Source of the DNA: Variovorax paradoxus
GTDB taxonomy: Bacteria; Pseudomonadota; Gammaproteobacteria; Burkholderiales; Burkholderiaceae_C
Reading direction: 5' to 3'
Assembly (NCBI RefSeq): GCF_018614955.1
Contig: NZ_JAGGNV010000002.1
Span: 24,908-88,907, forward strand
Length of the DNA stretch: 64,000 nt
This document shows, piece after piece, positions 8,175 to 16,637 of this stretch; the first letter of the stretch is position 1, and every line of letters begins with the position of its first letter. Under the pieces are notes generated by a model. That model did no database searches, had not been told where the DNA came from, and saw nothing but the letters and a program-made list of their open reading frames with translations. Position numbers and translations under genes: made by a program.

Positions 8175-8273
8175 AACGCCGGATTCCTGCGCGCGCGTAG
8201 GAAGCTGCCGACAGACACGCGGCAGTCACTATGGAAAGTGGGCGGCTTCGGTCAATCTTTGATGGAGTTCCCC

Positions 8274-8567
8274 ATGCCCGTGGTCTGCGACGTCTGCAGA
8301 ACCCCCAACCCCGACAGCGCGATGTTCTGCGAGAGCTGCGCCAGCGCGCTGCGCCGCCTGGCGCCCGCCGGCTTCTCCGCGTTCGAATTGAGCAAGGGGC
8401 CGCGCCTGAACGGCTGGCCGATATCGAACAGGGCACCGCTGGCTCCTGCTGCCGCGCCGCCGGGCAAGACCAAGGGGTTCCGGACGCGCCTCGGGCTGCT
8501 GGTGCTGGCGATAGGCACTGCATCGCTGGCGGGCTTCCTGGTCCTCCAGCGCGTTCATATCACGTAG
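8274..8567 (+). CDS. Short zinc-ribbon membrane protein, paralogue of the gene at 2829
   Basis: A 97-residue protein. Residues 5-22 hold four cysteines in the same zinc-ribbon spacing ([18 protein letters not shown]), and residues about 75-93 form one C-terminal transmembrane helix ([19 protein letters not shown]). It lacks the long exported tail of its paralogue. The start at 8274 was chosen because the leader GGAGTTCCCCATG and the next bases match those at 2819-2831. Its last 13 bp overlap the 3' end of prpD on the opposite strand. Function unknown. Confidence 0.72.
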   Translation: MPVVCDVCRTPNPDSAMFCESCASALRRLAPAGFSAFELSKGPRLNGWPISNRAPLAPAAAPPGKTKGFRTRLGLLVLAIGTASLAGFLVLQRVHIT

Positions 8568-10006
8568 AGATCGACATACTCGTGCACCGGCAGCGCTTCG
8601 AGCGCCTGCTGGTCCAGCGACACGGCGAGGATCGCGTCCTGCTGCTTCTTCGGGAAGCGCCGCGCGAGGTTGGTGCGGAACTTGGCTTCCAGCAACGGGA
8701 TGCCGTCCGCGCGGCGGCGCTTGTGGCCGATGGGGTACTCGACCGCCACTTCGTCCAGCGTCTTGCCGTCCTTGAACGCGATCGTGAGCGCATTCTCGAT
8801 GCTGCGCTTCTCGGGGTCGTGGTAGTCGCGCGTGAACTGTGGGTCCTCCACGCAGGCGATCCGGTCGCGCAGCGCGTCGATGCGCGGATCGGCTGCCACC
8901 GCGTCTTCGTAGTCCCCGGCCGTGAGCCGGCCGAAGATCAGCGGCACCGCCACCATGTACTGGATGCAATGGTCGCGGTCGGCCGGGTTGTTCAAGGGCC
9001 CCTTCTTGTCGATGATGCGGATGCAGGCCTCGTGAGTTCGGATGGTCAAGCGCTCGATCTCCTCCACCGTCCTGCCGGCCTTCTTCAATTGCGCATGCAG
9101 CGTCATCGCCGCCTCCACCGCCGTCTGGCTGTGGAACTCGGCCGGAAAGCTGATCTTGAACAGCACATGCTCCATCACGTAGGAGCCATAGGGCCGCTGG
9201 AACCTGAAGGGCTGCCCCTTGAACAGCACGTCGTAGAAGCCCCAGCCCTTGGCCGTGAGCACGCTCGGATAGCCCATCTCGCCGGTCTTCGCAATCAGCG
9301 CCAGGCGCACCGCGCGGCTGGTGGCATCGCCCGCGGCCCAGCTCTTGCGGCTGCCGGTGTTGGGCGCATGGCGGTAGGTGCGCAGCGACTGGCCGTCGAC
9401 CCAGGCCAGCGACACCGCATTGACGATCTCCTCGCGCGAAAGGCCCAGCATCTGCGCCACCACCGCGGTCGAGGCCACCTTGACCAGCACCACGTGGTCG
9501 AGCCCGACCTGGTTGAAGCTGTTCTCCAGCGCGATGCAGCCCTGGATCTCGTGCGCCTTGATCATGGCGGTGAGCACGTCCTTCATCGTCAAGGGATTCT
9601 TGCCGGCGGCCACCGCGTTGCGGCCGAGCCAGTCGGCCGTGGCGAGGATGCCGCCGAGGTTGTCGCTCGGATGGCCCCACTCGGCCGCGAGCCAGGTGTC
9701 GTTGAAGTCGAGCCAGCGGATCATCGCGCCGATGTTGAAGGCCGCCTGCACCGGATCGAGCTGGTGCCGGGTGCCCGGCACCCGGGCGCCGTGCGGCACC
9801 GCCGTGCCGGGAACGATGGGGCCGAGCAGCTTGGTGCAGGCCGGGTACTCGAGCGCCTCGAGGCCGCAGCCCAGCGTGTCGATCAGGCAGTGCCGCGCGG
9901 TCTCGTAGGCCAGCGGGCTGGCGATCTGGTAGTCGAGCACATAGTCGACGATGTCGACGAGCACGCGGTCAGGTTCGGGGCGGAGGGTGTTGATGGCTGC
10001 GGACAT
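8555..10006 (-). CDS. prpD: 2-methylcitrate dehydratase PrpD
   Basis: A 483-residue MmgE/PrpD-family dehydratase that converts 2-methylcitrate to 2-methyl-cis-aconitate in propionate breakdown. It shows family blocks [36 protein letters not shown], the [25 protein letters not shown] segment and [13 protein letters not shown]. The start ([15 protein letters not shown]) is set by a GAAAGAAG site and by length. It begins 11 bp after the prpC stop, so the two form one operon from the prpC promoter. The isocitrate-lyase-like partner prpB is not present in this window. Confidence 0.95.
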   Translation of the reverse strand: MSAAINTLRPEPDRVLVDIVDYVLDYQIASPLAYETARHCLIDTLGCGLEALEYPACTKLLGPIVPGTAVPHGARVPGTRHQLDPVQAAFNIGAMIRWLDFNDTWLAAEWGHPSDNLGGILATADWLGRNAVAAGKNPLTMKDVLTAMIKAHEIQGCIALENSFNQVGLDHVVLVKVASTAVVAQMLGLSREEIVNAVSLAWVDGQSLRTYRHAPNTGSRKSWAAGDATSRAVRLALIAKTGEMGYPSVLTAKGWGFYDVLFKGQPFRFQRPYGSYVMEHVLFKISFPAEFHSQTAVEAAMTLHAQLKKAGRTVEEIERLTIRTHEACIRIIDKKGPLNNPADRDHCIQYMVAVPLIFGRLTAGDYEDAVAADPRIDALRDRIACVEDPQFTRDYHDPEKRSIENALTIAFKDGKTLDEVAVEYPIGHKRRRADGIPLLEAKFRTNLARRFPKKQQDAILAVSLDQQALEALPVHEYVDLYVI

Positions 10007-10017
10007 GGCTTCTTTCT

Positions 10018-11172
10018 TCAAACGCGTTCCTGGATCGGCACGAAGCGCAGGTCTTCCGGGCCGGTGTAGTTCGCGCTCGGCCGGATGATCTTGTTGTCGA
10101 TGCGCTGCTCGATGATGTGCGCCGCCCAGCCGCTGGTGCGTGCGATCACGAAGAGCGGCGTGAACATCGCGGTCGGCACGCCCATCATGTGGTAGCTCAC
10201 GGCGCTGAACCAGTCGAGGTTGGGGAACATCTTCTTGGCGTCCCACATCACTGTTTCGAGCCGCTCGGCGATGTCGAACATCCTGGTCGAACCGGCCTCC
10301 TGCGACAGCTTCTTCGCCACCCGCTTGATGACCTCGTTGCGCGGGTCGGCCACGGTGTAGACCGGGTGGCCGAAGCCGATCACCACTTCCCTGGCCTCGA
10401 CACGTCGGCGAATGTCGGCTTCGGCCTCGTCGGGCGAGTCGTAGCGCTTCTGGATCTCGAAAGCCGCTTCGTTGGCGCCGCCGTGCTTGGGCCCGCGCAG
10501 CGCGCCGATGGCACCTGTGATGGCCGAGTACACGTCCGAGCCGGTGCCCGCCACCACGCGCGCGGTGAAGGTCGAGGCATTGAACTCGTGCTCTGCATAC
10601 AGGTTGAGCGAGGTGTGCATCGCGCGCTCCCAGCTCGGCGACGGCGCCTTGCCGTGCAGCAGGTGCAGGAAGTGCGCGCCGATCGAGTCGTCGTCGGTCT
10701 CGACCTCGACGCGCCGGCCCTGCGTCGACCAGTGGAACCAGTAGAGCAGCACCGAGCCGAGCGAGGCCAGCAGGCGGTCGGCGATGTCGCGCGCGCCGGA
10801 GGTGGCGTGCTCGTCCTTCTCGGGCAGCACGCAGCCGAGCGCCGAGACGCCGGTGCGCATCACGTCCATCGGATGCGCGCTCGCGGGCAGGTGCTCCAGC
10901 GCCTCCTTCACGCTCGCCGGCAGGCCGCGCAAGGCCTTGAGCCTGGCCTTGTAGGCGCGCAGCTCGGCCGCGGTGGGCAGCTTGCCGTGCACCAGCAGGT
11001 GCGCGATCTCCTCGAATTCGCAGACCTCGGCGATGTCGAGGATGTCGTAGCCGCGGTAGTGCAGATCGTTGCCGGTACGGCCCACGGTGCACAGCGCCGT
11101 GTTGCCGGCGGTCACGCCGGAGAGGGCCACGGATTTCTTCGGCTTGAAGCCGGTGGAGACGGGTGCTTGCAT
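10018..11172 (-). CDS. prpC: 2-methylcitrate synthase PrpC
   Basis: A 384-residue type I citrate synthase of the methylcitrate branch, condensing propionyl-CoA with oxaloacetate. Key blocks are [19 protein letters not shown] near the N-terminus, [28 protein letters not shown] and [15 protein letters not shown], with the catalytic His residues in the second and fourth blocks. The start is one of two adjacent ATGs (11172 or 11175) just after AAGG; a longer frame to 11205 has no support. It is first gene of the prpCD operon and divergent from the ScfR-type regulator, with operator motifs between them. Confidence 0.95.
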   Translation of the reverse strand: MQAPVSTGFKPKKSVALSGVTAGNTALCTVGRTGNDLHYRGYDILDIAEVCEFEEIAHLLVHGKLPTAAELRAYKARLKALRGLPASVKEALEHLPASAHPMDVMRTGVSALGCVLPEKDEHATSGARDIADRLLASLGSVLLYWFHWSTQGRRVEVETDDDSIGAHFLHLLHGKAPSPSWERAMHTSLNLYAEHEFNASTFTARVVAGTGSDVYSAITGAIGALRGPKHGGANEAAFEIQKRYDSPDEAEADIRRRVEAREVVIGFGHPVYTVADPRNEVIKRVAKKLSQEAGSTRMFDIAERLETVMWDAKKMFPNLDWFSAVSYHMMGVPTAMFTPLFVIARTSGWAAHIIEQRIDNKIIRPSANYTGPEDLRFVPIQERV

Positions 11173-11177
11173 CATCC

Positions 11178-11268
11178 TTCGCAATCTACGCAAACTTCGC
11201 CACATAATGAAGCACTGAAACAGCGAATGATTGCGAATGAAGCAGCCTCAAGTTGCGAAGTTTGCGAA
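11178..11268. promoter_or_regulatory. Divergent prp operator cluster: paired TTGCGAA motifs
   Basis: Five copies or near copies of a TTGCGAA word lie between prpC and its regulator. TTCGCAATC (11178-11186) is the exact reverse complement of GATTGCGAA (11229-11237), and GCAAACTTCGC (11190-11200) of GCGAAGTTTGC (11255-11265); a fifth is GTTGCGAA at 11252-11259. ScfR-family regulators such as RamB and mycobacterial PrpR bind TTTGCAAA-type words, so these are the probable binding sites of the adjacent regulator. The sites overlap both promoter regions, which implies autoregulation. Confidence 0.7.
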
Positions 11269-11278
11269 TCCACAAGCA

Positions 11279-12736
11279 ATGAAGAAGACCTTCATGGGCG
11301 TGCGGCTGCGCCGCCTGCGCGAGGAGCGCAACCTGAGCCAGGTGGCGCTGGCGCAGCAGTTGGGCCTCTCGCCCAGCTACCTGAACCAGATCGAGCAGAA
11401 CCAGCGGCCCCTCACGGTGGCGGTGCTGCTGCGCATCAGCGCCACGCTGGGCGTGGATGTGCAGGGCTTCTCGGACGACGAGGAGGCGCGGCTCATTGCG
11501 GGCATGCGCGAGGCGCTGGCCGACAACCCCGGTGGCGAGGCCGTATCGCTGGCCGAGCTGCGCGAACTCGCTACGCAGATGCCGGCGGTCGGCCGCAGCC
11601 TGGTCGCGCTGCATCGCCGCCAGCGCGAAGCGCTGGAGCGCATCGAGGCGATCGCGGGCGTTCTGGGCGACGGCCGCGACGAACTCGCGCAGTGGCGGCC
11701 CATGCCTTTCGAGGAGGTGCGCGACTTCTTCTTCGCGCACCAGAACCACATCGCACCGCTCGACGATGCGGCCGAGGCGCTGGCCGCAGCGTGGCGGCTG
11801 CGCGAAGGCAATCCCGGCGACCGCCTGGCCCGGCGCCTGCTGGAGCAGCACGGCGTGCGCGTGGTGCCGATGGAAAGCTTCGGGCCCGAAGACCAGCGCC
11901 GCTACGACCCCGCGACGCGCGTGCTGCGGCTCTCACCCGATCTCGAGCCGGGGCAGTACGCCTTCCAGATGGCCACGCAGCTTGCCTTTCTGGAGATGGA
12001 CGCGGTGCTGCAGGAACTGGTGCAGGCCGCGGCCTTCACCGGCGACACCGCGCGTGCGCTGGCGCGCATCGGCCTGGCCAACTACTTCGCAGGCGCCCTG
12101 CTGCTGCCCTACGGCGCCTTCCTGGCGGAGGCCGAGGCGCTGCGCTACGACATCGACTTGCTTGCGCGTCGCTTCGGTGTCGGCTTCGAAACCATCTGCC
12201 ACCGGCTCAGCACGCTGCAGCGGCCCGATGCGCGCGGCGTGCCCTTTTTCTTCGTGCGCGTCGACCGGGCCGGCAACATCTCCAAGCGCCAGTCGGCCAC
12301 GCATTTCCACTTCTCGAAGACCGGCGGCACCTGCCCGCTATGGAACGTGTACGAAGCCTTCGCGCAGCCTGGCCGCATCCTGCCGCAGCTCGCGCGCATG
12401 CCCGACGGCCGCGCCTACCTCTGGATCGCGCGCACGGTCTCGCACGGGCACGGCGGCTGGGGCGCGCCGACTAAGACCTTCTCGATCGGCCTGGGCTGCG
12501 ACATCAGCCACGCGCCGCGGCTGGTGTATTCCAAGGGCCTGGACCTGCGCGACCCCGAGGTGCCGACGCCCATCGGCATGGGCTGCAAGGTCTGCGAACG
12601 CGCCGCCTGCCCGCAGCGCGCCTTCCCCTTCCTCGGGCGGCCGCTCGACGTGGACGAGAACCAGAGCCGGTTCGCGCCGTATGCGGTGGCGCAGATGCGG
12701 CCCACCGGGTCAGTCATGAAGGGGTCGAAGCGATGA
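11279..12736 (+). CDS. Short-chain fatty acyl transcriptional regulator (ScfR/PrpR family)
   Basis: A 485-residue XRE-family regulator. Residues 8-62 are the helix-turn-helix (LRRLREERNLSQVALAQQLGLSPSYLNQIEQNQRPLT region), the middle has the IrrE/ImmA-like domain (YFAGALLLPYGAFL, FGVGFETICHRLSTLQ), and the C-terminus is the DUF2083 domain with cysteines in GGTCPLW and CKVCERAACPQRAFP. In mycobacterial PrpR equivalent cysteines hold an Fe-S cluster and the protein senses short-chain acyl-CoA. Divergence from prpCD makes it their regulator. The ATG at 11279 was chosen because upstream starts at 11231 and 11237 sit inside operator motifs. Confidence 0.9.
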   Translation: MKKTFMGVRLRRLREERNLSQVALAQQLGLSPSYLNQIEQNQRPLTVAVLLRISATLGVDVQGFSDDEEARLIAGMREALADNPGGEAVSLAELRELATQMPAVGRSLVALHRRQREALERIEAIAGVLGDGRDELAQWRPMPFEEVRDFFFAHQNHIAPLDDAAEALAAAWRLREGNPGDRLARRLLEQHGVRVVPMESFGPEDQRRYDPATRVLRLSPDLEPGQYAFQMATQLAFLEMDAVLQELVQAAAFTGDTARALARIGLANYFAGALLLPYGAFLAEAEALRYDIDLLARRFGVGFETICHRLSTLQRPDARGVPFFFVRVDRAGNISKRQSATHFHFSKTGGTCPLWNVYEAFAQPGRILPQLARMPDGRAYLWIARTVSHGHGGWGAPTKTFSIGLGCDISHAPRLVYSKGLDLRDPEVPTPIGMGCKVCERAACPQRAFPFLGRPLDVDENQSRFAPYAVAQMRPTGSVMKGSKR

Positions 12737-12761
12737 CACTTGAGCATGTGCCGCGCGCTGC

Positions 12762-13005
12762 AAAGGCGCCCGCGGGTCCGGGGCGGAGCGCCACTGTGGC
12801 GGTCAGCGCTGCGCGCCGACTTCCCTGCGATGCTCGCGCAGCCGGCCTGCCGCAGAACTCGCTGCGTTCACTTCGTTCACTCCGCTCAAACAGCTGCGGC
12901 AAGTCAGATCACGAAGCACGCCTGTCCTTCGGCAGGCGTGCGGCCGGCTGCGCTGCGCTTCTCGGCGCCACAGAGGCACACCGCCCTGGGCCCGCGGGCG
13001 CCTTT
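12762..13005. repeat. Outer inverted repeat AAAGGCGCCCGCGGG
   Basis: A 15-bp word at 12762-12776 is exactly complementary to 12991-13005. This pair interlaces with the longer 68-bp inverted repeat in the same gene-free stretch, so the region can fold in alternative ways. Confidence 0.75.
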
Positions 13006-13208
13006 GCGGGTAGCGTTGTGCCGATATCCGGCTTCCCCAAGCCCCCCCAGCGCGTCACCCGCCGAAGGCGGTCTGCGGCACGGGCGATTTCTGGGGCGGC
13101 GAGGAGCGCAGCCTGGGGGCGGGCGCGTGCGAAGACACGCGCTTCGTGATCTGACTCGCCGCAGCTGTTTGAGCGCAGCGCCCGCAGGGCGCGTAGCGAG
13201 TTCTGCGG
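12850..13208. repeat. 68-bp inverted repeat flanking a 223-bp spacer; gene-free region
   Basis: The 579-bp stretch 12737-13315 contains no convincing gene. Its core is two 68-bp arms, 12850-12917 and 13141-13208, nearly identical as reverse complements at both ends (CCGCAGAACTCGCT outer; CAAACAGCTGCGG, GTCAGATCACGAAGC inner) and differing in a variable patch of about 20 bp in the middle. The spacer is GC-rich and lacks a transposase. The word AACTCGCTGCG followed by CTCAAAC also occurs in the fold-back at 58553-59078, so the two look like members of one dispersed family. Confidence 0.85.
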
Positions 13209-13315
13209 CGCCGCCCCCAGGCGAGCACCGCAGCGAAGTCGGCGCAACGCGCCGACCGCCCCAGTATGAGCCCGGGCCGCAGATCGCCTTCGGCGGCGCC
13301 CGGCCCGTATCGCCA

Positions 13316-15634
13316 TCAAGCGCCGAGCGCGAGCTCCTGTCTAAGCACCTTCGCCGCCGCCACCATGTTCACCAGCGCCGCCTCGGTCTCCGGCCAGCCG
13401 CGGGTCTTCAGCCCGCAGTCGGGGTTGATCCACAGGTTGGCCGGCGGCACCACGGCGGCGGCCTTGCGCATCAGGCGCACCATCTCGTCGACGGCCGGCA
13501 CGCGCGGCGAATGGATGTCGTAGACGCCGGGGCCGATCTCGTTCGGATACTTGAACTCGCCGAAACCGCGCAGCAGTTCCATGTCGGAGCGGCTGGTCTC
13601 GATGGTGATCACGTCGGCGTCCATCGCCGCGATCTCGGGCAGGATGTCGTTGAATTCCGAGTAGCACATGTGGGTGTGGATCTGCGTGCGATCGGCCACG
13701 CCCGAGGCGCTGATGCGAAAGGCGCGCGTCGCGCTTTCCAGATACGCCTTCCAGCCGGCGCGGCGCAGCGGCAGGCCTTCGCGGATCGCCGGCTCGTCGA
13801 TCTGGATGATGCCGATGTCGGCGCGCTCCAGGTCGATCACCTCGTCGCGGATCGCCCAGGCGATCTGCTCGCTGGTCACGCTGCGCGGCTGGTCGTCGCG
13901 CACGAAAGACCATTGAAGAATGGTGACCGGCCCGGTCAGCATGCCCTTCATCGGTCGCGCCGTGAGGCTTTGCGCATAGGCGGTCCATTCCACCGTCATC
14001 GGCGCCGGGCGCGCCACGTCGCCGTAGATGACGGGCGGCTTGACGCAGCGTGAACCGTAGGACTGCACCCAGCCGTTGGCGGTGAAGGCGAAGCCGTCGA
14101 GCTGCTCGCCGAAGTACTCGACCATGTCGTTGCGCTCGGCCTCGCCGTGCACCAGCACGTCGATGTCCAGTTCTTCCTGCTTGCGCACCGCGAGCGCGAT
14201 CTCGACGTGCATCTTCTCGCGGTAGCTCGCGGCATCGAGCGCGCCGCGCTTGAAGGCAGCGCGCGCGGCGCGGATCTCGGCCGTTTGCGGGAAGGAACCG
14301 ATGGTGGTGGTCGGCAGCGGCGGCAGCGCGAAGCGCACGCGCTGCACCGCCTGGCGCACGGCGAAGGGCGAAGCGCGACGATCATCGCCGGCCACGCGGC
14401 GCGCGAGGCGCAGCGCCACATCTGCGCGGTGCACGCGCGCGCTGGCGCGGCGGGCGGCCACGGCGGCGCGCGCCGCAGCGAGTTCGTCATGCACACGGGC
14501 TTCGTTGCCCTCGAGCACGGCGCGCAGCACCCGCAGCTCGTCCAGCTTCTCCGCCGCAAAGGCGAGCCAGCTCTTCAATTCGGCATCGAGCTTGTGCTCC
14601 GCCGCAAGGCTGAAAGGCACGTGCAGCAGCGAGCACGAAGGCGCGATCCACAGTTCGCCCTGGTGCTTGTCCGCGACAGGCCGCAGGCGTGCGAGCGCGG
14701 CGTCCGGATCGGTGCGCCAGATGTTGCGGCCGTCGACAATGCCGATCGACAGCACCTTGTGCGCCGGCAGCCAGTCGGCCACGCCGGTGAGTTCGTCGGG
14801 CGCGCGCACCGCATCGACGTGCAGGCCGGCCACCGGCAGCTGGCATGCCAGGCGCAGGTTGTCCGAGAGCGGCGAGAAATAGGTGGCCAGCAGCAGCTTC
14901 GGCGCGCGGCGCGCGAGCTGCCAGTAGCTGCGCTCGAAGGCATGGCGCCAGGCGTCGGGCAGGTCCAGTCCGAGGATCGGCTCGTCGATCTGCACCCATT
15001 CGACGCCCTGCGCCTTGAGGCGTGCGAGCACCTGCTCGTAGACGGGCAAGAGCGATTCGAGCAGGCCGAAGCGATCGAAGCAGGGCTCCTTCTCCTTGCC
15101 GAGCCAGAGGAAGCTCAGCGGCCCGAGCAGCACGGCCTTGACCGCGTAGCCGGCCTTCTGCGCCTCGGCCACCTCGTCGAACAGGCGGACTGATTGCAGG
15201 CTGAAGCGCGTCGCCGGCGAGAACTCGGGCACGAGGTAGTGGTAGTTGGTGTCGAACCACTTGGTCATTTCGAGCGCGAAGGTGCCGTGCTCGGCGTGCG
15301 CACAACCGTGATCGTGGACCTCCGCTGCGACGCCGCGCGCCATGGAGAAATAGCGCGATAGCTCGGGCTCGTCGCCCCGGAAGTCGAAGCGAGTGGGTTC
15401 GCAGCCCAGGAGCTGGATATGGTTGGCCACGTGGTCGTAGAAGGCGAAGTCGCCGACGGTCACGAAATCGAGCCCGGCGTCGCGCTGGGTCTGCCAGTGG
15501 CGCGCGCGCAGCTCGCGGCCGACGGCTTCGAGCGCATCGCGGTCGATCTCGCCGCGCCAGTGTTGTTCGAGGGCGAACTTGAGTTCGCGCTGTGCGCCCA
15601 TGCGCGGAAAGCCGAGAGTATGGATACGGGTCAT
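13316..15634 (-). CDS. metE: Cobalamin-independent methionine synthase MetE
   Basis: A 772-residue 5-methyltetrahydropteroyltriglutamate-homocysteine methyltransferase, the last step of methionine synthesis without B12. It is full length with the two beta-barrel halves of the family. The catalytic zinc ligands are visible in the C-terminal half: His655 and Cys657 (HTHMCYSEF), Glu679 (TIETSRS) and Cys740 ([10 protein letters not shown]), with the same spacing as E. coli His641, Cys643, Glu665 and Cys726. It is divergent from a LysR gene that is evidently metR, with a MetR box between them. Confidence 0.97.
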   Translation of the reverse strand: MTRIHTLGFPRMGAQRELKFALEQHWRGEIDRDALEAVGRELRARHWQTQRDAGLDFVTVGDFAFYDHVANHIQLLGCEPTRFDFRGDEPELSRYFSMARGVAAEVHDHGCAHAEHGTFALEMTKWFDTNYHYLVPEFSPATRFSLQSVRLFDEVAEAQKAGYAVKAVLLGPLSFLWLGKEKEPCFDRFGLLESLLPVYEQVLARLKAQGVEWVQIDEPILGLDLPDAWRHAFERSYWQLARRAPKLLLATYFSPLSDNLRLACQLPVAGLHVDAVRAPDELTGVADWLPAHKVLSIGIVDGRNIWRTDPDAALARLRPVADKHQGELWIAPSCSLLHVPFSLAAEHKLDAELKSWLAFAAEKLDELRVLRAVLEGNEARVHDELAAARAAVAARRASARVHRADVALRLARRVAGDDRRASPFAVRQAVQRVRFALPPLPTTTIGSFPQTAEIRAARAAFKRGALDAASYREKMHVEIALAVRKQEELDIDVLVHGEAERNDMVEYFGEQLDGFAFTANGWVQSYGSRCVKPPVIYGDVARPAPMTVEWTAYAQSLTARPMKGMLTGPVTILQWSFVRDDQPRSVTSEQIAWAIRDEVIDLERADIGIIQIDEPAIREGLPLRRAGWKAYLESATRAFRISASGVADRTQIHTHMCYSEFNDILPEIAAMDADVITIETSRSDMELLRGFGEFKYPNEIGPGVYDIHSPRVPAVDEMVRLMRKAAAVVPPANLWINPDCGLKTRGWPETEAALVNMVAAAKVLRQELALGA

Positions 15635-15692
15635 CCACCGATGGTCGGCGTTCCTGGCCTATGATTCAAACGAAAGCTTTTGCCATTCAACT

Positions 15693-15705
15693 TGAATTTC
15701 ATTCA
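15693..15705. promoter_or_regulatory. MetR box between metE and metR
   Basis: TGAATTTCATTCA fits the enterobacterial MetR consensus TGAA-N5-TTCA exactly and overlaps the first base of the metR start codon. An overlapping ATTCAA-C-TTGAAT palindrome lies at 15685-15697. The position suggests activation of metE and repression of metR itself. Confidence 0.7.
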
Positions 15706-16631
15706 TGGCCCAGTCCATCCTCGAGATCCGCCACCTGCGCACCCTGGTCGCGCTGCGCGACACCGGCAGCCTGGTGCGCGCCGCCCAGTTGCTCAACCTC
15801 ACGCAATCGGCGCTGTCGCACCAGGTCAAGCTGCTCGAAGACCGCTACGGCGCGGCCTTGTTCGAACGCAAGTCGGTGCCGCCGCAATTCAGCGGGGCCG
15901 GCCTGCGTCTCCTGCGGCTGGCCGACGCGGCCTTGCCGCTGGTCGAGGAAGCGGAGCGCGACGTGGCGCGGCTGGCGCAAGGCGGCGCGGGGCAGCTGCG
16001 CATCGTGGTCGAGTGTCACACCTGCTTCGACTGGCTGATGCCGGCGATGGACGCGTTTCGCAACCGCTGGCCCGAGATCGAGCTCGACATCGTCTCGGGC
16101 TTCCATCCCGATCCGATCGCGCTGGTGCTGCAGAAGCGCGCCGAGGTGGCCATCGTTTCCGAGCAGGATCCGGACGAGACGGTCGATTACCACCCGCTGT
16201 TCCGCTTCGAGATCATGGCGCTGCTGGCCAACGAGCATCCGCTCACCGCGAAGCCGCATCTCACGGCCCGCCACTTCGCCGATCAGACGCTGATCACCTA
16301 CCCGGTGCCCGACGACATGCTCGACATCGTGCGCCAGGTGCTGGCGCCGGCCGGCGTCGAGCCCGCGCAGCGCCGCACCACCGAGCTCACGGTCGCGATG
16401 CTGCAGTTGGTGGCCAGCGGCCGCGGCATTGCGGCGCTGCCGTTATGGGCCGTGCAGAACTACCTGGACCGCGGCTACGTCACGGCCCGTCCCGTGGGCC
16501 GCAAGGGGCTGACGGGCGAGCTGCACATGGCCTGCACGGCGGCCACGTCGGCGCGGCCCTGGCTCGAGGATTTCGTGCGCATCACGCGCGAGAGCTGCTT
16601 CAAGAGCCTGCCCGGGATCGAGCTGCTCTGA
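15705..16631 (+). CDS. metR: LysR-type methionine regulator MetR
   Basis: A 308-residue LysR protein with helix-turn-helix in residues 8-65 (LRTLVALRDTGSLVRAAQLLNLTQSALSHQVKLLEDRYG) and an effector domain containing ECHTCFDWLMP, which matches the conserved ECH(T/S)CFxWL segment of MetR proteins. MetR activates metE and related genes and responds to homocysteine. Position, divergent from metE over a MetR box, supports the call. Confidence 0.92.
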   Translation: MAQSILEIRHLRTLVALRDTGSLVRAAQLLNLTQSALSHQVKLLEDRYGAALFERKSVPPQFSGAGLRLLRLADAALPLVEEAERDVARLAQGGAGQLRIVVECHTCFDWLMPAMDAFRNRWPEIELDIVSGFHPDPIALVLQKRAEVAIVSEQDPDETVDYHPLFRFEIMALLANEHPLTAKPHLTARHFADQTLITYPVPDDMLDIVRQVLAPAGVEPAQRRTTELTVAMLQLVASGRGIAALPLWAVQNYLDRGYVTARPVGRKGLTGELHMACTAATSARPWLEDFVRITRESCFKSLPGIELL

Positions 16632-16637
16632 AGACGC

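Noticed and set aside
9996..11092. Extension of prpD to an 845-residue protein by fusion with the preceding frame
   Set aside because: The extra part is prpC read in the wrong frame. A clear start with a Shine-Dalgarno sequence lies at 10006, and 483 residues is the family length.
12850..13208. The 68-bp inverted repeat as ends of an insertion sequence
   Set aside because: No transposase frame or flanking direct repeat was found, and the 223-bp spacer is too short for an autonomous element.
12740..14053. Open frames across the gene-free stretch 12737-13315
   Set aside because: They run through the inverted repeats or into metE antisense, are Arg/Ala-rich and lack ribosome sites or homology.
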